This document shows positions 1-8,585 of a stretch of DNA of 64,000 bases, piece by piece. The notes beneath the pieces were generated by a model, which did not search any database, was not told the origin of the DNA, and was given only the letters and a program-made list of their open reading frames with translations. Each line of letters begins with the position of its first letter. Positions within the stretch are counted from its first letter, which is position 1. The translations under genes and the position numbers were made by a program. Source of the stretch: Pseudolabrys sp. (GTDB taxonomy: Bacteria > Pseudomonadota > Alphaproteobacteria > Rhizobiales > Xanthobacteraceae); NCBI GenBank assembly GCA_030684935.1, contig JAUXXH010000052.1, positions 175,083-239,082 of the forward strand. The letters run 5' to 3'.

Positions 1-1762
1 CTGTCTCGACGCCCTCGACCAGCACCGACAGGCCGAGCGCGCGGCCCAGCGCCACGATGGCCTGGATAATGACGCCGCCATTGGCGGACGTGCCCAGCCC
101 GGCCACGAAACTGCGGTCGATCTTGAGCTTGTCGAGCGGGAAACGCTGCAGATAGCCGAGGTTCGAGTAGCCCGAGCCGAAGTCGTCGAGGGCGACACTG
201 ACGCCCAAGGCATGCAGATCGTCGATGCGCTGGACCATTTCTTCCGGGTTGTCGATGAGAACACCCTCGGTGATTTCCAGCACCAGCCGTTCCGGCGCGA
301 CGCCGCTTTCGCGCAGCGCCGCGCGAACCAGATCGACGATGCTGGCATCTCGCACCTGAAGCGGCGAAAGGTTCACCGCGACGTAGAGATCGGGCCAGCG
401 CTTGGCCTCCATCAGCGCGCGGCGCAAAACGAAAGCGCCCAGCACCTCCATGAAGCCCATCTGCTCGGCCACCGGAATGAAAACGGCCGGACCGATCGGG
501 CCCCGCACCGGGTGGGTCCAGCGCAGCAAGGCCTCAACGCCGACCATCTTTCCACCATTGGCGGCCACGATCGGCTGATAATGCAGTTCCAGTTCGTTGG
601 CCTCAAGCGCGCGCGGCAACTCCCGGGTGATGAATTTGTGGTCGGCCGACGCCACGTCGAACGACATGTCGAAGCCGACGATCGCGCCCGGCCCTTTTTC
701 GGCGGCTGCGCGCAGCGCCAGTTCGGCCCGGCGGGTCAGTTCCCCGCGGGTGGTGGCATGGCGCGGCGTCTGGGCAAAACCGGCATGGGCGCTGACCCGC
801 ACCGCGGTTCCGGTCAAGTCGGGACGCGTCATCGCGTCGAGCGCGGCACGGATCGCCGGCTCGACCTCGTCGGCGCCGGTGATCGCCACGGCGAATTTGT
901 CGCTGCCAATGCGGCCAACCGTTGCCGACGGCGGCAACGCTTGCTGAAGCGCATTGGCAACGGCAGCGACGAGTTCGTCGTTCCCGCACTGGGCATCGAC
1001 ATCGGCCAGGCCGTCGACTTCGATCAGCACAAAGCTGGTGATCTCGGGGCCGGCACGTTCGGCCAGAGCGAGGTCGAGCAATTCCAGCATCTTGGCATGG
1101 TTGGGCAAGCCGGTGAGCTTGTCGCTGTCGGCGGCGCGTTGCGCCTGCGCCTCGCTCGCCGCCAGGTCGCGCTGCGCGCGCCTGAGCATGCCGAGAGCAA
1201 CCCCGGCAAAGATCACCAGGACGATCGCAATGCCGGCAATCAGCGGCATCAGCCGGTTCATCGTCTCGGTCATCGGATGGACGCGGTCCCAGGTGAAGAA
1301 TCCGGCGATACGGCCCTGCGCGTCGATCGCCGGCTGCATCTCGCGCTGGCTGGAGGCAGGATTGGTTTCGAACTTGAGGTCCTTCAGGCCGGCATTCTGC
1401 TCGGCCATGCGCACGAAGCCCGGGTCGATCGATCCGGAGCGGCCGAACAGGCCGCGGAATTCGGCCATGGCGTTGCGCAGCGAGGCGCGCTGCTCGGTCC
1501 AAAGCTTCTCGTCGCTGCGGCGCGCCATCTCATAGCCGACCGCGGCGGTAATCATGGTGGCGCCGACGGCGACGATCGCCAGCACAGCGATCCATTGCGA
1601 CGCGGACAGCACGCGCCGCGCCCTCGCCCGGGTCACATCAGCAAGTCCGGCCCCCGCCGCCTGCTTATCGGTCTCGCCGTCCACCGCATCACCCCGGGGC
1701 GCACCCCATTGCGCCTGCCTATAGGGATACGGATTCAGCCTTAATAGGCGGTCAGGAAACAC
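1..1762 (-). CDS. Membrane-bound GGDEF/EAL c-di-GMP phosphodiesterase, C-terminus cut by window edge
   Basis: The frame is open on the minus strand from a GTG at 1762 to the window edge (about 587 residues seen). Two membrane helices (about residues 53-76 and 168-190) flank a short periplasmic stretch that resembles a CHASE4-type sensor. The diguanylate cyclase domain begins near residue 216 (DKLTGLPNH), but its active site reads GSDKF in place of GGDEF, so cyclase activity is unlikely. The EAL domain carries the expected catalytic motifs: EALLRW, NLSP, EITEG, LDDFGSGYSNL and KIDRSF. I therefore infer a c-di-GMP-degrading enzyme whose GGDEF domain may only bind GTP. No convincing ribosome binding site precedes the GTG; in-frame GTG codons further in, before the first membrane helix, are alternative starts. 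The downstream neighbour is outside the window. Confidence 0.88.
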   Translation of the reverse strand, partial: MFPDRLLRLNPYPYRQAQWGAPRGDAVDGETDKQAAGAGLADVTRARARRVLSASQWIAVLAIVAVGATMITAAVGYEMARRSDEKLWTEQRASLRNAMAEFRGLFGRSGSIDPGFVRMAEQNAGLKDLKFETNPASSQREMQPAIDAQGRIAGFFTWDRVHPMTETMNRLMPLIAGIAIVLVIFAGVALGMLRRAQRDLAASEAQAQRAADSDKLTGLPNHAKMLELLDLALAERAGPEITSFVLIEVDGLADVDAQCGNDELVAAVANALQQALPPSATVGRIGSDKFAVAITGADEVEPAIRAALDAMTRPDLTGTAVRVSAHAGFAQTPRHATTRGELTRRAELALRAAAEKGPGAIVGFDMSFDVASADHKFITRELPRALEANELELHYQPIVAANGGKMVGVEALLRWTHPVRGPIGPAVFIPVAEQMGFMEVLGAFVLRRALMEAKRWPDLYVAVNLSPLQVRDASIVDLVRAALRESGVAPERLVLEITEGVLIDNPEEMVQRIDDLHALGVSVALDDFGSGYSNLGYLQRFPLDKLKIDRSFVAGLGTSANGGVIIQAIVALGRALGLSVLVEGVET

Positions 1763-1793
1763 GGTGAACGAAGCGTAACTGCGCTGTTGTCCG

Positions 1794-3185
1794 CTACCGG
1801 AGGCCGAACCAGAACGACGCGATGGTCAGGAACGAGAAGAAGCCCAGCACATCGGTGATCATGATCACGAACGGACTCGACGCCACCGCCGGGTCGACCT
1901 TAAGCCGGTGCATGGCCAGCGGGACCAGGATGCCGCCCAGTGCGCCGGCCACCAGGTTGCACATCATGGCCAGGCCGATCACCACGCCGAGACCAGGCAC
2001 CTCGAACCAAACATAGGCAGCCACGCCGGTGATGACGGCGAAGGCCAGACCGTTGAGCAGGCCGACCATCAACTCGCGCCGGATCACCCGCCAGGCATTG
2101 CCGGCGTTGAGTTCGCGGGTGGCCAGCGCGCGTACCGCGACCGTCATGGTCTGGATCGCGGCATTGCCGCCCTGGTTCGCGACCACCGGCGCTAGCACCG
2201 CCAGCGCCACCATCTTCTGCAACTGGCCTTCGAACATGCCAAGCACGTTGGCGGCGACGAAAGCGGCACCGAGATTGAGCAGCAGCCAGTTGAAGCGGCC
2301 GCGCACGATGGTCAGCACCGTATCGGACAGCTCTTCGTCGCTGATAACGCCGCCGAGCGCCTTGATGTCCTCTTCGGCTTCTTCCTCGATCACGTCGGCG
2401 ACGTCGTCGAAGGTGATGACGCCGACCAGCCGTTCACTGCCGTCGACCACCGGTGCGCCGACCCAGTTGTAGCGCTGGAACTGCCGCGCCACCTCTTCCT
2501 GGTCCTGGTCGGCGCGCACCCGCGGCCGGTCCTCTTCCATCAGGTCTGCAACCGGCACCGGCCGCTTGGAGCGCAGCAGCCGGTCGAGCGACACCATGCC
2601 GAGCAGCTTGCCGGCCGCGTCGACCACAAACAATTCATAGAACCGCTCCGGCAGATCCTCGGTCTCGCGCATGTAGTCTATCGCCTGGCCGACGTTCCAG
2701 TCGGGCGGCACGGCGATGAACTCGGTCTGCATCCGCCGGCCGGCCGACTCGGCCGGGTAATCGAGACTGCGGGACAGCGCCAGCCGCTCGATGGTCGGCA
2801 ATTGGTTGAGGATCTCGGCGCGGTCCTCGGCGGTCATGTCGGCCAGAACGGCAACCGCGTCGTCGGTATCGAGGTCGCGCACCCCGTCCGCCACCGTGCG
2901 CGGCTCGAGTTCCTCCAGGATCTCGCCGCGCACCGTGTGATCCATTTCGGTGAGCGCGGTGAAATCGAAATCGATGCCGAGCAGTTCGATCAGGCGCGGC
3001 CGCAGCGGCGGTTCCAGCGCCTCCACCAGGTCGCCCAGATCGGCCTCGTGCAGATCGGCGACCTGTTCGCGCAGGGCGGCAACGTCAACGGCCTCGATCG
3101 CCCGCTCGACCTGATCGACGAATTCGGCGCGAATCGCGCCATCGTCGTCACGCAGCGGCAAGGTGCTGTTTTGGGATTCGGCCAT
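1794..3185 (-). CDS. mgtE: Magnesium channel/transporter MgtE
   Basis: A 463-residue protein of normal MgtE length. The N-terminal superhelical domain (about 1-135) is followed by a pair of CBS domains (about 140-265), which in the family bind Mg2+ and gate the pore. Five membrane segments follow from about residue 290 to the end. The signature PVVANQGGNAAIQ lies in the pore region. The protein imports Mg2+ across the inner membrane, and its closure is controlled by cytoplasmic Mg2+ through the CBS domains. The gene stands alone between the EAL gene and the rightward deacetylase genes. No leader riboswitch was recognised in the 157 bases between it and the next gene. Confidence 0.97.
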   Translation of the reverse strand: MAESQNSTLPLRDDDGAIRAEFVDQVERAIEAVDVAALREQVADLHEADLGDLVEALEPPLRPRLIELLGIDFDFTALTEMDHTVRGEILEELEPRTVADGVRDLDTDDAVAVLADMTAEDRAEILNQLPTIERLALSRSLDYPAESAGRRMQTEFIAVPPDWNVGQAIDYMRETEDLPERFYELFVVDAAGKLLGMVSLDRLLRSKRPVPVADLMEEDRPRVRADQDQEEVARQFQRYNWVGAPVVDGSERLVGVITFDDVADVIEEEAEEDIKALGGVISDEELSDTVLTIVRGRFNWLLLNLGAAFVAANVLGMFEGQLQKMVALAVLAPVVANQGGNAAIQTMTVAVRALATRELNAGNAWRVIRRELMVGLLNGLAFAVITGVAAYVWFEVPGLGVVIGLAMMCNLVAGALGGILVPLAMHRLKVDPAVASSPFVIMITDVLGFFSFLTIASFWFGLR

Positions 3186-3342
3186 GCCGGACCTCGGCGT
3201 CGGATTGTCGGGACAGGAATGGTCCGCTTGTACGCCGCGCGGCCGCGGCAGCGCAAACGATTAACGCGTAAACCTTGTCACACATGCGCACTTGCCGGCG
3301 CGGGGGGCTTGCTATCAATTGCACCCACCTTCAGAGGCAAGC

Positions 3343-4116
3343 ATGACACGCATCGTCGCCCTCGCGCTGGCCGCGGCCTTTGTTCCCCTGGCCGCAGCGG
3401 CGGAACCGTGCCCGGGCCATCCGCAGGCGTTGGGCACCGAGCGGGTGATCGAGGTCGATGCCAGGACGACGCCGCGGGTCGGCCGCAAGCACTTCCCGAC
3501 CACCCTGCCGCTGCGCGCCAAGGAACTGGTGCTGACCTTCGACGACGGCCCTTGGCCGGGCACCACGCCGCGGATCCTCGACGCGCTGAAGCGCGAATGC
3601 GTCCGTGCCACGTTTTTCCTGCTCGGCCGAAATGCCGAAGCGAATGCCACGCTGGCGCGGCGGACGCTGGCCGAGGGCCACAGCATCGGCCACCACACCT
3701 ATTCGCATCCCGAGTTGAACCGTATGCCGCTCGACAAGGCGGAAGCCGAGATCGACCGCGGCATCGCCGCCGACGAATTCGCCGTCTATGGCCACCGCCG
3801 CACCGATCCGGTGATGCCGTTCTTCCGCTTTCCAGGATTCGCCTCGACCAAGCCGCTGCTCGACCGCCTCAGCGACCGCGGCATCGTCGTGTTCGGCGCC
3901 GATGTCTGGGCCAGTGACTGGCTGCCGATGTCACCGGAGCATCAGTTGGAGCTGATCCTGGCGCGCATCGACCAGGCGGGCCGCGGCATCGTGCTGTTTC
4001 ATGACACCAAGCAGCAGACCGCGGCGATGCTGCCGGCCTTCCTGCGCGCGTTGAAGTATCGCGGCTACCGCATCGTTCACGTCGTGCCCGCCGGAATCCG
4101 CGGCGCGCTGAACTGA
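3343..4116 (+). CDS. Secreted polysaccharide deacetylase (NodB homology, CE4)
   Basis: 257 residues. A signal peptide ends near residue 20 (LAAAA/EP). The CE4 metal-dependent deacetylase motifs are all present: TFDDGP (65-70, catalytic base and metal Asp), HTYSH (118-122, metal histidines), FRFPG (161-165), DVWASDW (about 187-193) and LFHD (218-221). Such enzymes remove acetyl groups from N-acetylglucosamine polymers, peptidoglycan or exopolysaccharide in the periplasm; the substrate cannot be read from sequence. The ATG at 3343 was chosen because AGAGG sits a few bases upstream and it begins a canonical signal peptide. A homologous gene follows on the same strand, which suggests tandem duplication. 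Confidence 0.92.
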   Translation: MTRIVALALAAAFVPLAAAAEPCPGHPQALGTERVIEVDARTTPRVGRKHFPTTLPLRAKELVLTFDDGPWPGTTPRILDALKRECVRATFFLLGRNAEANATLARRTLAEGHSIGHHTYSHPELNRMPLDKAEAEIDRGIAADEFAVYGHRRTDPVMPFFRFPGFASTKPLLDRLSDRGIVVFGADVWASDWLPMSPEHQLELILARIDQAGRGIVLFHDTKQQTAAMLPAFLRALKYRGYRIVHVVPAGIRGALN

Positions 4117-4203
4117 AGCTGTGCCATTTCAGGACAGGCGTTTCATTTTTGCCGCAGCGCTCGAACAATTCACCGAGCATTCTTCGCCGTGCGATTCAAC
4201 ATG

Positions 4204-4220
4204 GTTAATTTTCAGTTAAC
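4204..4220 (+). promoter_or_regulatory. Consensus CtrA box upstream of second deacetylase
   Basis: The sequence fits GTTAA-N7-TTAAC exactly, the full binding consensus known for the alphaproteobacterial cell-cycle regulator CtrA. It lies 59 bases before the ATG of the second deacetylase gene. GANTC sites (CcrM methylation targets) lie on both sides, at 4193-4197 and 4256-4260. Function is inferred from the motif only. Confidence 0.6.
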
Positions 4221-4278
4221 GTAACGACGCGTAGTTCAAGAGCCTTCCCATTTCGGAGTCGCGCCAGGAGGCGTGCGA

Positions 4279-5385
4279 ATGGGGACAGTGGGGGCTTTCA
4301 TGCGTCGCGTTGCGTTGCTGCTGACTTGCCTCACGATGGGCTTTGCGCCGGCGATGGCGGCACCCTGCCCCGGCAACCCGAATGCGCTCGGCACCGCGCG
4401 CACCATCACGGTCGAGCAAACGGCGTTTCCGCGCATCGGCACGGTGCAGTACCGCAACACGCTGCCGCTCAACGACCGCGAGGTGGTGATCACTTTCGAC
4501 GACGGTCCGCTGCCGCCCTATACCACCCGCGTGCTCGATGCGCTGGCGCGCGAATGCGTGCAGGCGACCTTCTTCCTGGTCGGCCGCATGGCGACCGCGC
4601 ATCCCGAACTGGTGCGGCGCATCTACAATGCCGGCCACGTCATCGGCACGCACAGCCAGAACCACCCGCTCACCTTCGACCAGATGGAATTGCCGCGGGT
4701 CGAGCGCGAAGTCACAGCCGGTATCGCCTCGGTGCAGGCCGCGGCCGGCAACCCCAAGGCGGTGGCGCCGTTTTTCCGCATTCCCGGTCTCGCCCGCACG
4801 CGGCAGGTCGAAGCCTATCTCGCCTCGAAGTCGCTTTCGGTGTGGAGCGCGGACGAGGTCGCCGACGACTGGTTCCGCGACGTGACCGCCTCTGACATCG
4901 TGCGCAAGGCGATCGAGCGCATCGAGGGCCGCGGCCGTGGCGTGCTGCTGCTGCACGACATCCATCCCGCCACCGCGATGGCGGTCCCGGTGCTGCTCCG
5001 CGAACTGAAAAAGCGCGGCTTCAAGGTGGTGCACGCCATTCCGGCCGGCGAGCGGCCGAGGTCGGTGCCCGAACTCGACACGCCGGTCGCCGACAGCGGC
5101 AGCTGGCCGCGGGTGGTGAAGGCCAGCGCCCCCGCCGTCGCCCAGACCGCCACGCTACCCCGCCTTCCGGCGGCGCGCCCCGACGCGGCGCGATCCCCGC
5201 TAACCACCCGCACAACAACCGTAAGTGCCGCCCGGAAGCAGTCCTACCCCACCGGCACAACGACGAGCCACACGACCAACCGCAGAACCGCGACGGCCGC
5301 TCCAAGCCGAACTCAGACCGTGGTCCAGCGCCGCACCTGGACCACGAGCTGGCCGCGTCAGACCCGATACTCGTACTGGCGCTGA
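4279..5385 (+). CDS. Secreted polysaccharide deacetylase with low-complexity C-terminal tail
   Basis: 368 residues, starting at the ATG 7 bases after a perfect AGGAGG; a GTG two codons earlier would be too close to that site. A signal peptide (about 1-28) precedes a CE4 deacetylase domain with TFDDGP (72-77), HSQNH (125-129), FRIPG (166-170) and LLLHD. The domain closely parallels the preceding gene, including an N-terminal CPGxPxALGT segment after the signal peptide. Unlike that gene it carries a tail of about 100 residues rich in Thr, Arg, Ser, Ala and Pro (from about residue 265), probably disordered and possibly cell-wall binding. An upstream CtrA-like box suggests cell-cycle control, which would fit a role in envelope remodelling at division or polar growth; that role is inference. 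Confidence 0.9.
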   Translation: MGTVGAFMRRVALLLTCLTMGFAPAMAAPCPGNPNALGTARTITVEQTAFPRIGTVQYRNTLPLNDREVVITFDDGPLPPYTTRVLDALARECVQATFFLVGRMATAHPELVRRIYNAGHVIGTHSQNHPLTFDQMELPRVEREVTAGIASVQAAAGNPKAVAPFFRIPGLARTRQVEAYLASKSLSVWSADEVADDWFRDVTASDIVRKAIERIEGRGRGVLLLHDIHPATAMAVPVLLRELKKRGFKVVHAIPAGERPRSVPELDTPVADSGSWPRVVKASAPAVAQTATLPRLPAARPDAARSPLTTRTTTVSAARKQSYPTGTTTSHTTNRRTATAAPSRTQTVVQRRTWTTSWPRQTRYSYWR

Positions 5386-5390
5386 CGGCG

Positions 5391-6287
5391 TCAGGCGGTG
5401 TTCGCCGCAAACCCGTACAGCTCTGCCGGGTTGTCGACCAGCGCGAGGCGCTGCGTGGTCGCGTCCGGAAACCAGAGCGGGACGAGATCGACCAGATCGC
5501 CGTCGTTCGGCATTGGAACCGGGCAGATCGGGTGCGGCCAGTTGCTGCCCCAGAGCATGCGGTCGGGCCGCGCGCTGACGATGCCCTCGATCATCGGCAG
5601 CATGTCGCGGTGCGGATAGGGTTCGGCCGACAACCGGTACAGACTGGCGAGCTTGACCCAGCAGCGGTCGGTATCGAGCAGGCGCATCAATGTGGCGAAG
5701 GCGGGCGCGTTGATGCCTTCCGCGGCGGTGATGCGCGCCAGATGATCGAGCACGAAGTTGCTGCGCACCGCCTTGAGCCGCGCCTCGACCTCGACCAGCT
5801 CCACCGAGCGGTTGACGTGCAGCACCAGATGCCAGCCGAGATCGAGCGTTTCGGCCGACAGCTTCTCCAGATGCGAGAAATCGGCGCCGCCGCTGACCAC
5901 CGTCGACATGCGGGCGCCGCGCATGCCGCGCCGGTGCAGATCCTCCAGCGTTCCGCGCGGCAGCCCGGACGGGATCACAGCGACGCCGCGCAGCCGGGCC
6001 GGATCGCGGTCGAGCGCGGCAAGCGTTGCACTATTGTCGGTGCCATGGGCGCCGCCATGGACGATCACCGCGCGGTCGACGCCGAGCGTGGCGTGCAGGT
6101 CTTGCAGATCCTCGAAGGTGCAGTCTTCCGGCGTGTAGCTGCGCTGCGGGCTGAACGGAAATTCCGCCTGCGGCCCGAACACGTGCACGTGGCAATCGCA
6201 GGTGCCGCGCGGCAGCACGAAAGCCGGCTGCTTCGGGTGGCGATCCGGGCCGGGACAGGCATGCATCGGGCGGGCACTTTCGGTCAT
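5391..6287 (-). CDS. LigI-like amidohydrolase (TIM-barrel metal-dependent hydrolase)
   Basis: 298 residues, amidohydrolase superfamily, resembling 2-pyrone-4,6-dicarboxylate lactonase and related hydrolases. The metal-site signature DCHVHVFGP occurs at about residues 30-38. Other markers are VIVHGGAHGTDN, FVLDHLAR and, near the C-terminus, MLWGSNWPHP, which holds the conserved barrel Asp/Asn-Trp-Pro-His region. LigI opens the lactone of PDC in the protocatechuate 4,5-cleavage route; here the true substrate is unknown. The gene is divergent from a Bug receptor operon across a 123-base gap, and that operon holds a carboxymuconolactone-decarboxylase-like protein. This suggests a shared catabolic pathway for an aromatic acid or lactone. 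Confidence 0.85.
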   Translation of the reverse strand: MTESARPMHACPGPDRHPKQPAFVLPRGTCDCHVHVFGPQAEFPFSPQRSYTPEDCTFEDLQDLHATLGVDRAVIVHGGAHGTDNSATLAALDRDPARLRGVAVIPSGLPRGTLEDLHRRGMRGARMSTVVSGGADFSHLEKLSAETLDLGWHLVLHVNRSVELVEVEARLKAVRSNFVLDHLARITAAEGINAPAFATLMRLLDTDRCWVKLASLYRLSAEPYPHRDMLPMIEGIVSARPDRMLWGSNWPHPICPVPMPNDGDLVDLVPLWFPDATTQRLALVDNPAELYGFAANTA

Positions 6288-6366
6288 CGATCAATCAATC
6301 CCTGGTGCGCTGCGGCTCGCGACCACCAAGCCTGTTTGACCGCGGCCCCGGAATGGGTCAATAAAG

Positions 6367-6394
6367 AAAATCGATGCTGGGAAATAAAATCGAT
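6367..6394 (+). promoter_or_regulatory. Direct repeat in divergent promoter region
   Basis: AAAATCGAT occurs twice (6367-6375 and 6386-6394), 19 bases apart, in a locally AT-rich stretch just before the Bug receptor start. It lies between divergent genes and could be an operator for the GntR/FCD regulator encoded downstream. No biochemical basis is known. Confidence 0.3.
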
Positions 6395-6410
6395 AATAGG
6401 GAGATACATT

Positions 6411-7388
6411 GTGCTGACCCGAATTTCCGCACTCGTCTGCGCCGCCCTGGCGGCCTCGATTTTCACCGGATTCGTCAGCCCAGTTCAGGCTTTCCCCGAT
6501 CGCGCCGTGCGCATCGTCGTGCCGTTCCCGCCCGGCGGCTCGAACGATGTGATCGCCCGTCTGCTGGCGCAGAAGCTGTCCGCGCAGTGGGGCCAGACCG
6601 TGCTGGTGGAGAACCAGAGCGGCGGCGGCGGCAACGTCGGCGCCAACAACGTCGCCAACGCCACGGCCGACGGCTACACGCTGCTGCTGGCCGCGCCGGG
6701 TCCTCTCGCGATCAACCAGTCGCTTTACGCCAAACTGAATTTTGACCCGACCAAGGACTTCGCGCCGGTGGCGCTGGTCGCCTCGGTGCCGATCATTCTC
6801 GCCGTCAACCCGGCGGTGAAGGCCAACACGGTCGCCGAGCTGATCGCGCTCGCCAAGGCGCAGCCGGGCAAGCTGAACTTCGGCTCCTCGGGCAACGGGT
6901 CGACCAACCACCTCGCCGGCGAACTGTTCAAGAGCCTGGCGGGCATCGACATCGTGCATGTGCCCTATCGCGGCGCGGCACCGGCGATGAACGATCTGGT
7001 CGCCGGTCACATCCCGATGATGTTCGACAACATGCCGGCGGTGCGGCCGCAGGTCGACGGCAAAACGATCCGCCCGCTGGCGGTCGCCAGCAAGACCCGC
7101 TCCAAGGTGTTCCCGTACGTGCCGACCATGATCGAAGCTGGCGTTCCGGGCTTCGAAGCCGAAGCCTGGTTCGGTCTGGTGGCGCCGGCCAAGACGCCGG
7201 CCGACGTTCTCAAGACGCTGAGCGACTCCACCGCCAAGGCGCTGAAGGACCCGGACATCGCCGCCCGGTTCGCCGAACTCGGCGCCGAGCCCGGCACCGT
7301 CACCGGCGCCGCCTTCGGCACCTTCCTCGCCACTGAGGCGACCAAGTGGGGCAAGGTGGTCGAAGCCGCCGGCGCCAAGATCAACTGA
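6411..7388 (+). CDS. Bug-family (TctC) periplasmic solute-binding receptor
   Basis: 325 residues starting at a GTG preceded by AGGGAGA. A signal peptide (about 1-24, cleaved near PVQA/FP) leads into the TctC/Bug fold: FPDRAVRIVVPFPPGG, then GNVGANNVANA and VPYRGAAPAMNDLVAGH. Bug proteins bind carboxylates, aromatic acids or amides for tripartite tricarboxylate transporters or act as extracytoplasmic sensors. No TctA or TctB membrane genes are in the window, so it is an orphan receptor here. It leads a likely operon with a GntR regulator, a CMD-like protein, a second receptor and an ICL/PEP mutase-fold enzyme. Confidence 0.92.
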   Translation: MLTRISALVCAALAASIFTGFVSPVQAFPDRAVRIVVPFPPGGSNDVIARLLAQKLSAQWGQTVLVENQSGGGGNVGANNVANATADGYTLLLAAPGPLAINQSLYAKLNFDPTKDFAPVALVASVPIILAVNPAVKANTVAELIALAKAQPGKLNFGSSGNGSTNHLAGELFKSLAGIDIVHVPYRGAAPAMNDLVAGHIPMMFDNMPAVRPQVDGKTIRPLAVASKTRSKVFPYVPTMIEAGVPGFEAEAWFGLVAPAKTPADVLKTLSDSTAKALKDPDIAARFAELGAEPGTVTGAAFGTFLATEATKWGKVVEAAGAKIN

Positions 7389-7396
7389 CGGAACAA

Positions 7397-7423
7397 GGCG
7401 TCCGGCCATGCCGGCCGGACGCC
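7397..7423 (+). terminator. Strong intercistronic stem-loop
   Basis: Perfect 11-base arms (7397-7407 and 7413-7423) with a 5-base loop lie between the first receptor gene and the GntR gene. There is no T-run, so it may be an mRNA-stabilising or partial termination hairpin that raises receptor expression relative to downstream genes. Confidence 0.55.
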
Positions 7424-7442
7424 CCACTTTGGACAGCGACAC

Positions 7443-8126
7443 ATGACCGACGCAGCGGCCAAGGACAACGGCGACCAGACGCTGGCGGCAAGTCTGGCCG
7501 TCCAACTGCGTCAAGCCATCATCGCCGGCCGCTTCGAACCGGGCGCGCGGCTGCGGCTGGACGATCTGCGCTCCGAATTCGGCGTCAGCCTCAGCCCGCT
7601 GCGCGAGGCCTTGACGGGCTTGGGCGCCGAGCGGCTGGTCGATGTCGAGGCACAGCGCGGTTTTCGCGTGCCGCCGGTGTCGGAGAAGGCGCTGAAGGAA
7701 ATCACGCGGCTGCGCGTCGAATTCGAGAGCATGGCGCTGCGCGAAGCGATCGAACGCGGCGACCTCGACTGGGAGAGCAGGGTCGCGGGCGCCCTGCACC
7801 GGCTGCGCCGCACCGGCCGCGCGCCCTCGGGCGACGGCCTGGAAGAATGGGAAAAGGCGCATCGCGCCTTCCACATGTCGCTGCTGTCGGCGAGCGCCAT
7901 GCCGCTGCTGCTGAACTTCTGTTCGGTGCTGCACGATCACAGCGACCGCTACCGCCGGATGTTCCTCAAGACCCATCCCGGCGACCGCGACGTGCCCGGC
8001 GAGCACGCGCGCATCGCCGACCTCACGATGTCGCGGCAGGCCGATGACGCATGCGAACTGCTGCGTCAGCACATCAGCCGCACCGGCGAGAATGTCCGCC
8101 TCGCCCTCACGGCCACAGCCACCTGA
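7443..8126 (+). CDS. GntR-family transcriptional regulator, FCD subfamily
   Basis: 227 residues. The N-terminal winged helix-turn-helix (about residues 12-80) shows the GntR pattern: LRQAIIAGRFEPGARL, then EFGVSLSPLREAL, and a wing around GFRVPPVS. The C-terminal all-helical FCD domain has the metal/ligand residues expected for the subfamily (the AHRAFH segment, EHARIADL and the LLRQH segment). FCD regulators usually repress catabolic genes and are released by a carboxylate or aromatic inducer. Its position inside the receptor operon makes it the likely local regulator. Confidence 0.93.
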   Translation: MTDAAAKDNGDQTLAASLAVQLRQAIIAGRFEPGARLRLDDLRSEFGVSLSPLREALTGLGAERLVDVEAQRGFRVPPVSEKALKEITRLRVEFESMALREAIERGDLDWESRVAGALHRLRRTGRAPSGDGLEEWEKAHRAFHMSLLSASAMPLLLNFCSVLHDHSDRYRRMFLKTHPGDRDVPGEHARIADLTMSRQADDACELLRQHISRTGENVRLALTATAT

Positions 8127-8156
8127 TCAACCCCACTGCACAAGGTCGAACACACC

Positions 8157-8537
8157 ATGACTGAGAGCCCCCGCAGCCTTGCGGAATTCGAAAAACGTTA
8201 CGAAGACATGATCGGCTTCACGCCGCCGAAGATCGGCAAGCGCCTGAAGCTCAGCATGAAGGTCGACCCGAAGCTGCTCGGCGCGCTGGAAGATTGGCGC
8301 ATGACCGCGCTGACCCCCGACGCGCTCGACCCGAAGACCGTGCAACTCATCTGCTTTGGGATCCTGCTGGCGCAGACCTCGGAAGCCGCCGTCAATCACG
8401 GCAAAGCCGCGGTCAAGGCCGGCGCCACGCTCGAAGAACTGCATGCCGCCGCCGGCATCGCCGCGCTGTTCCGCGGCCTCGCCGCCTTCAATCTGGCCGG
8501 CGAAACGCTCGAAAAAATTTTTCCCGACGGCGCCTGA
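8157..8537 (+). CDS. Carboxymuconolactone decarboxylase family protein without CxxC
   Basis: 126 residues matching the small helical CMD/AhpD fold (LCFGIL-like helix, VNHGKAAVKAGATLEELHAA). It lacks the CxxC pair of AhpD-type peroxidatic members. In this it resembles the PcaC decarboxylase group more than alkylhydroperoxidases, though length and sequence do not settle the reaction. It lies 30 bases after the GntR gene and 48 before a second receptor gene, so it is probably co-transcribed. Confidence 0.8.
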   Translation: MTESPRSLAEFEKRYEDMIGFTPPKIGKRLKLSMKVDPKLLGALEDWRMTALTPDALDPKTVQLICFGILLAQTSEAAVNHGKAAVKAGATLEELHAAAGIAALFRGLAAFNLAGETLEKIFPDGA

Positions 8538-8585
8538 GCGCCTTCGATACCAGCGATCAAACAAAACGACAGGGAGACAACAACA

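Noticed and set aside
212..1744. Long open frame on the plus strand (about 510 codons)
   Set aside because: It is antisense to the GGDEF/EAL gene, whose protein motifs are unambiguous; such frames are expected in high-GC DNA.
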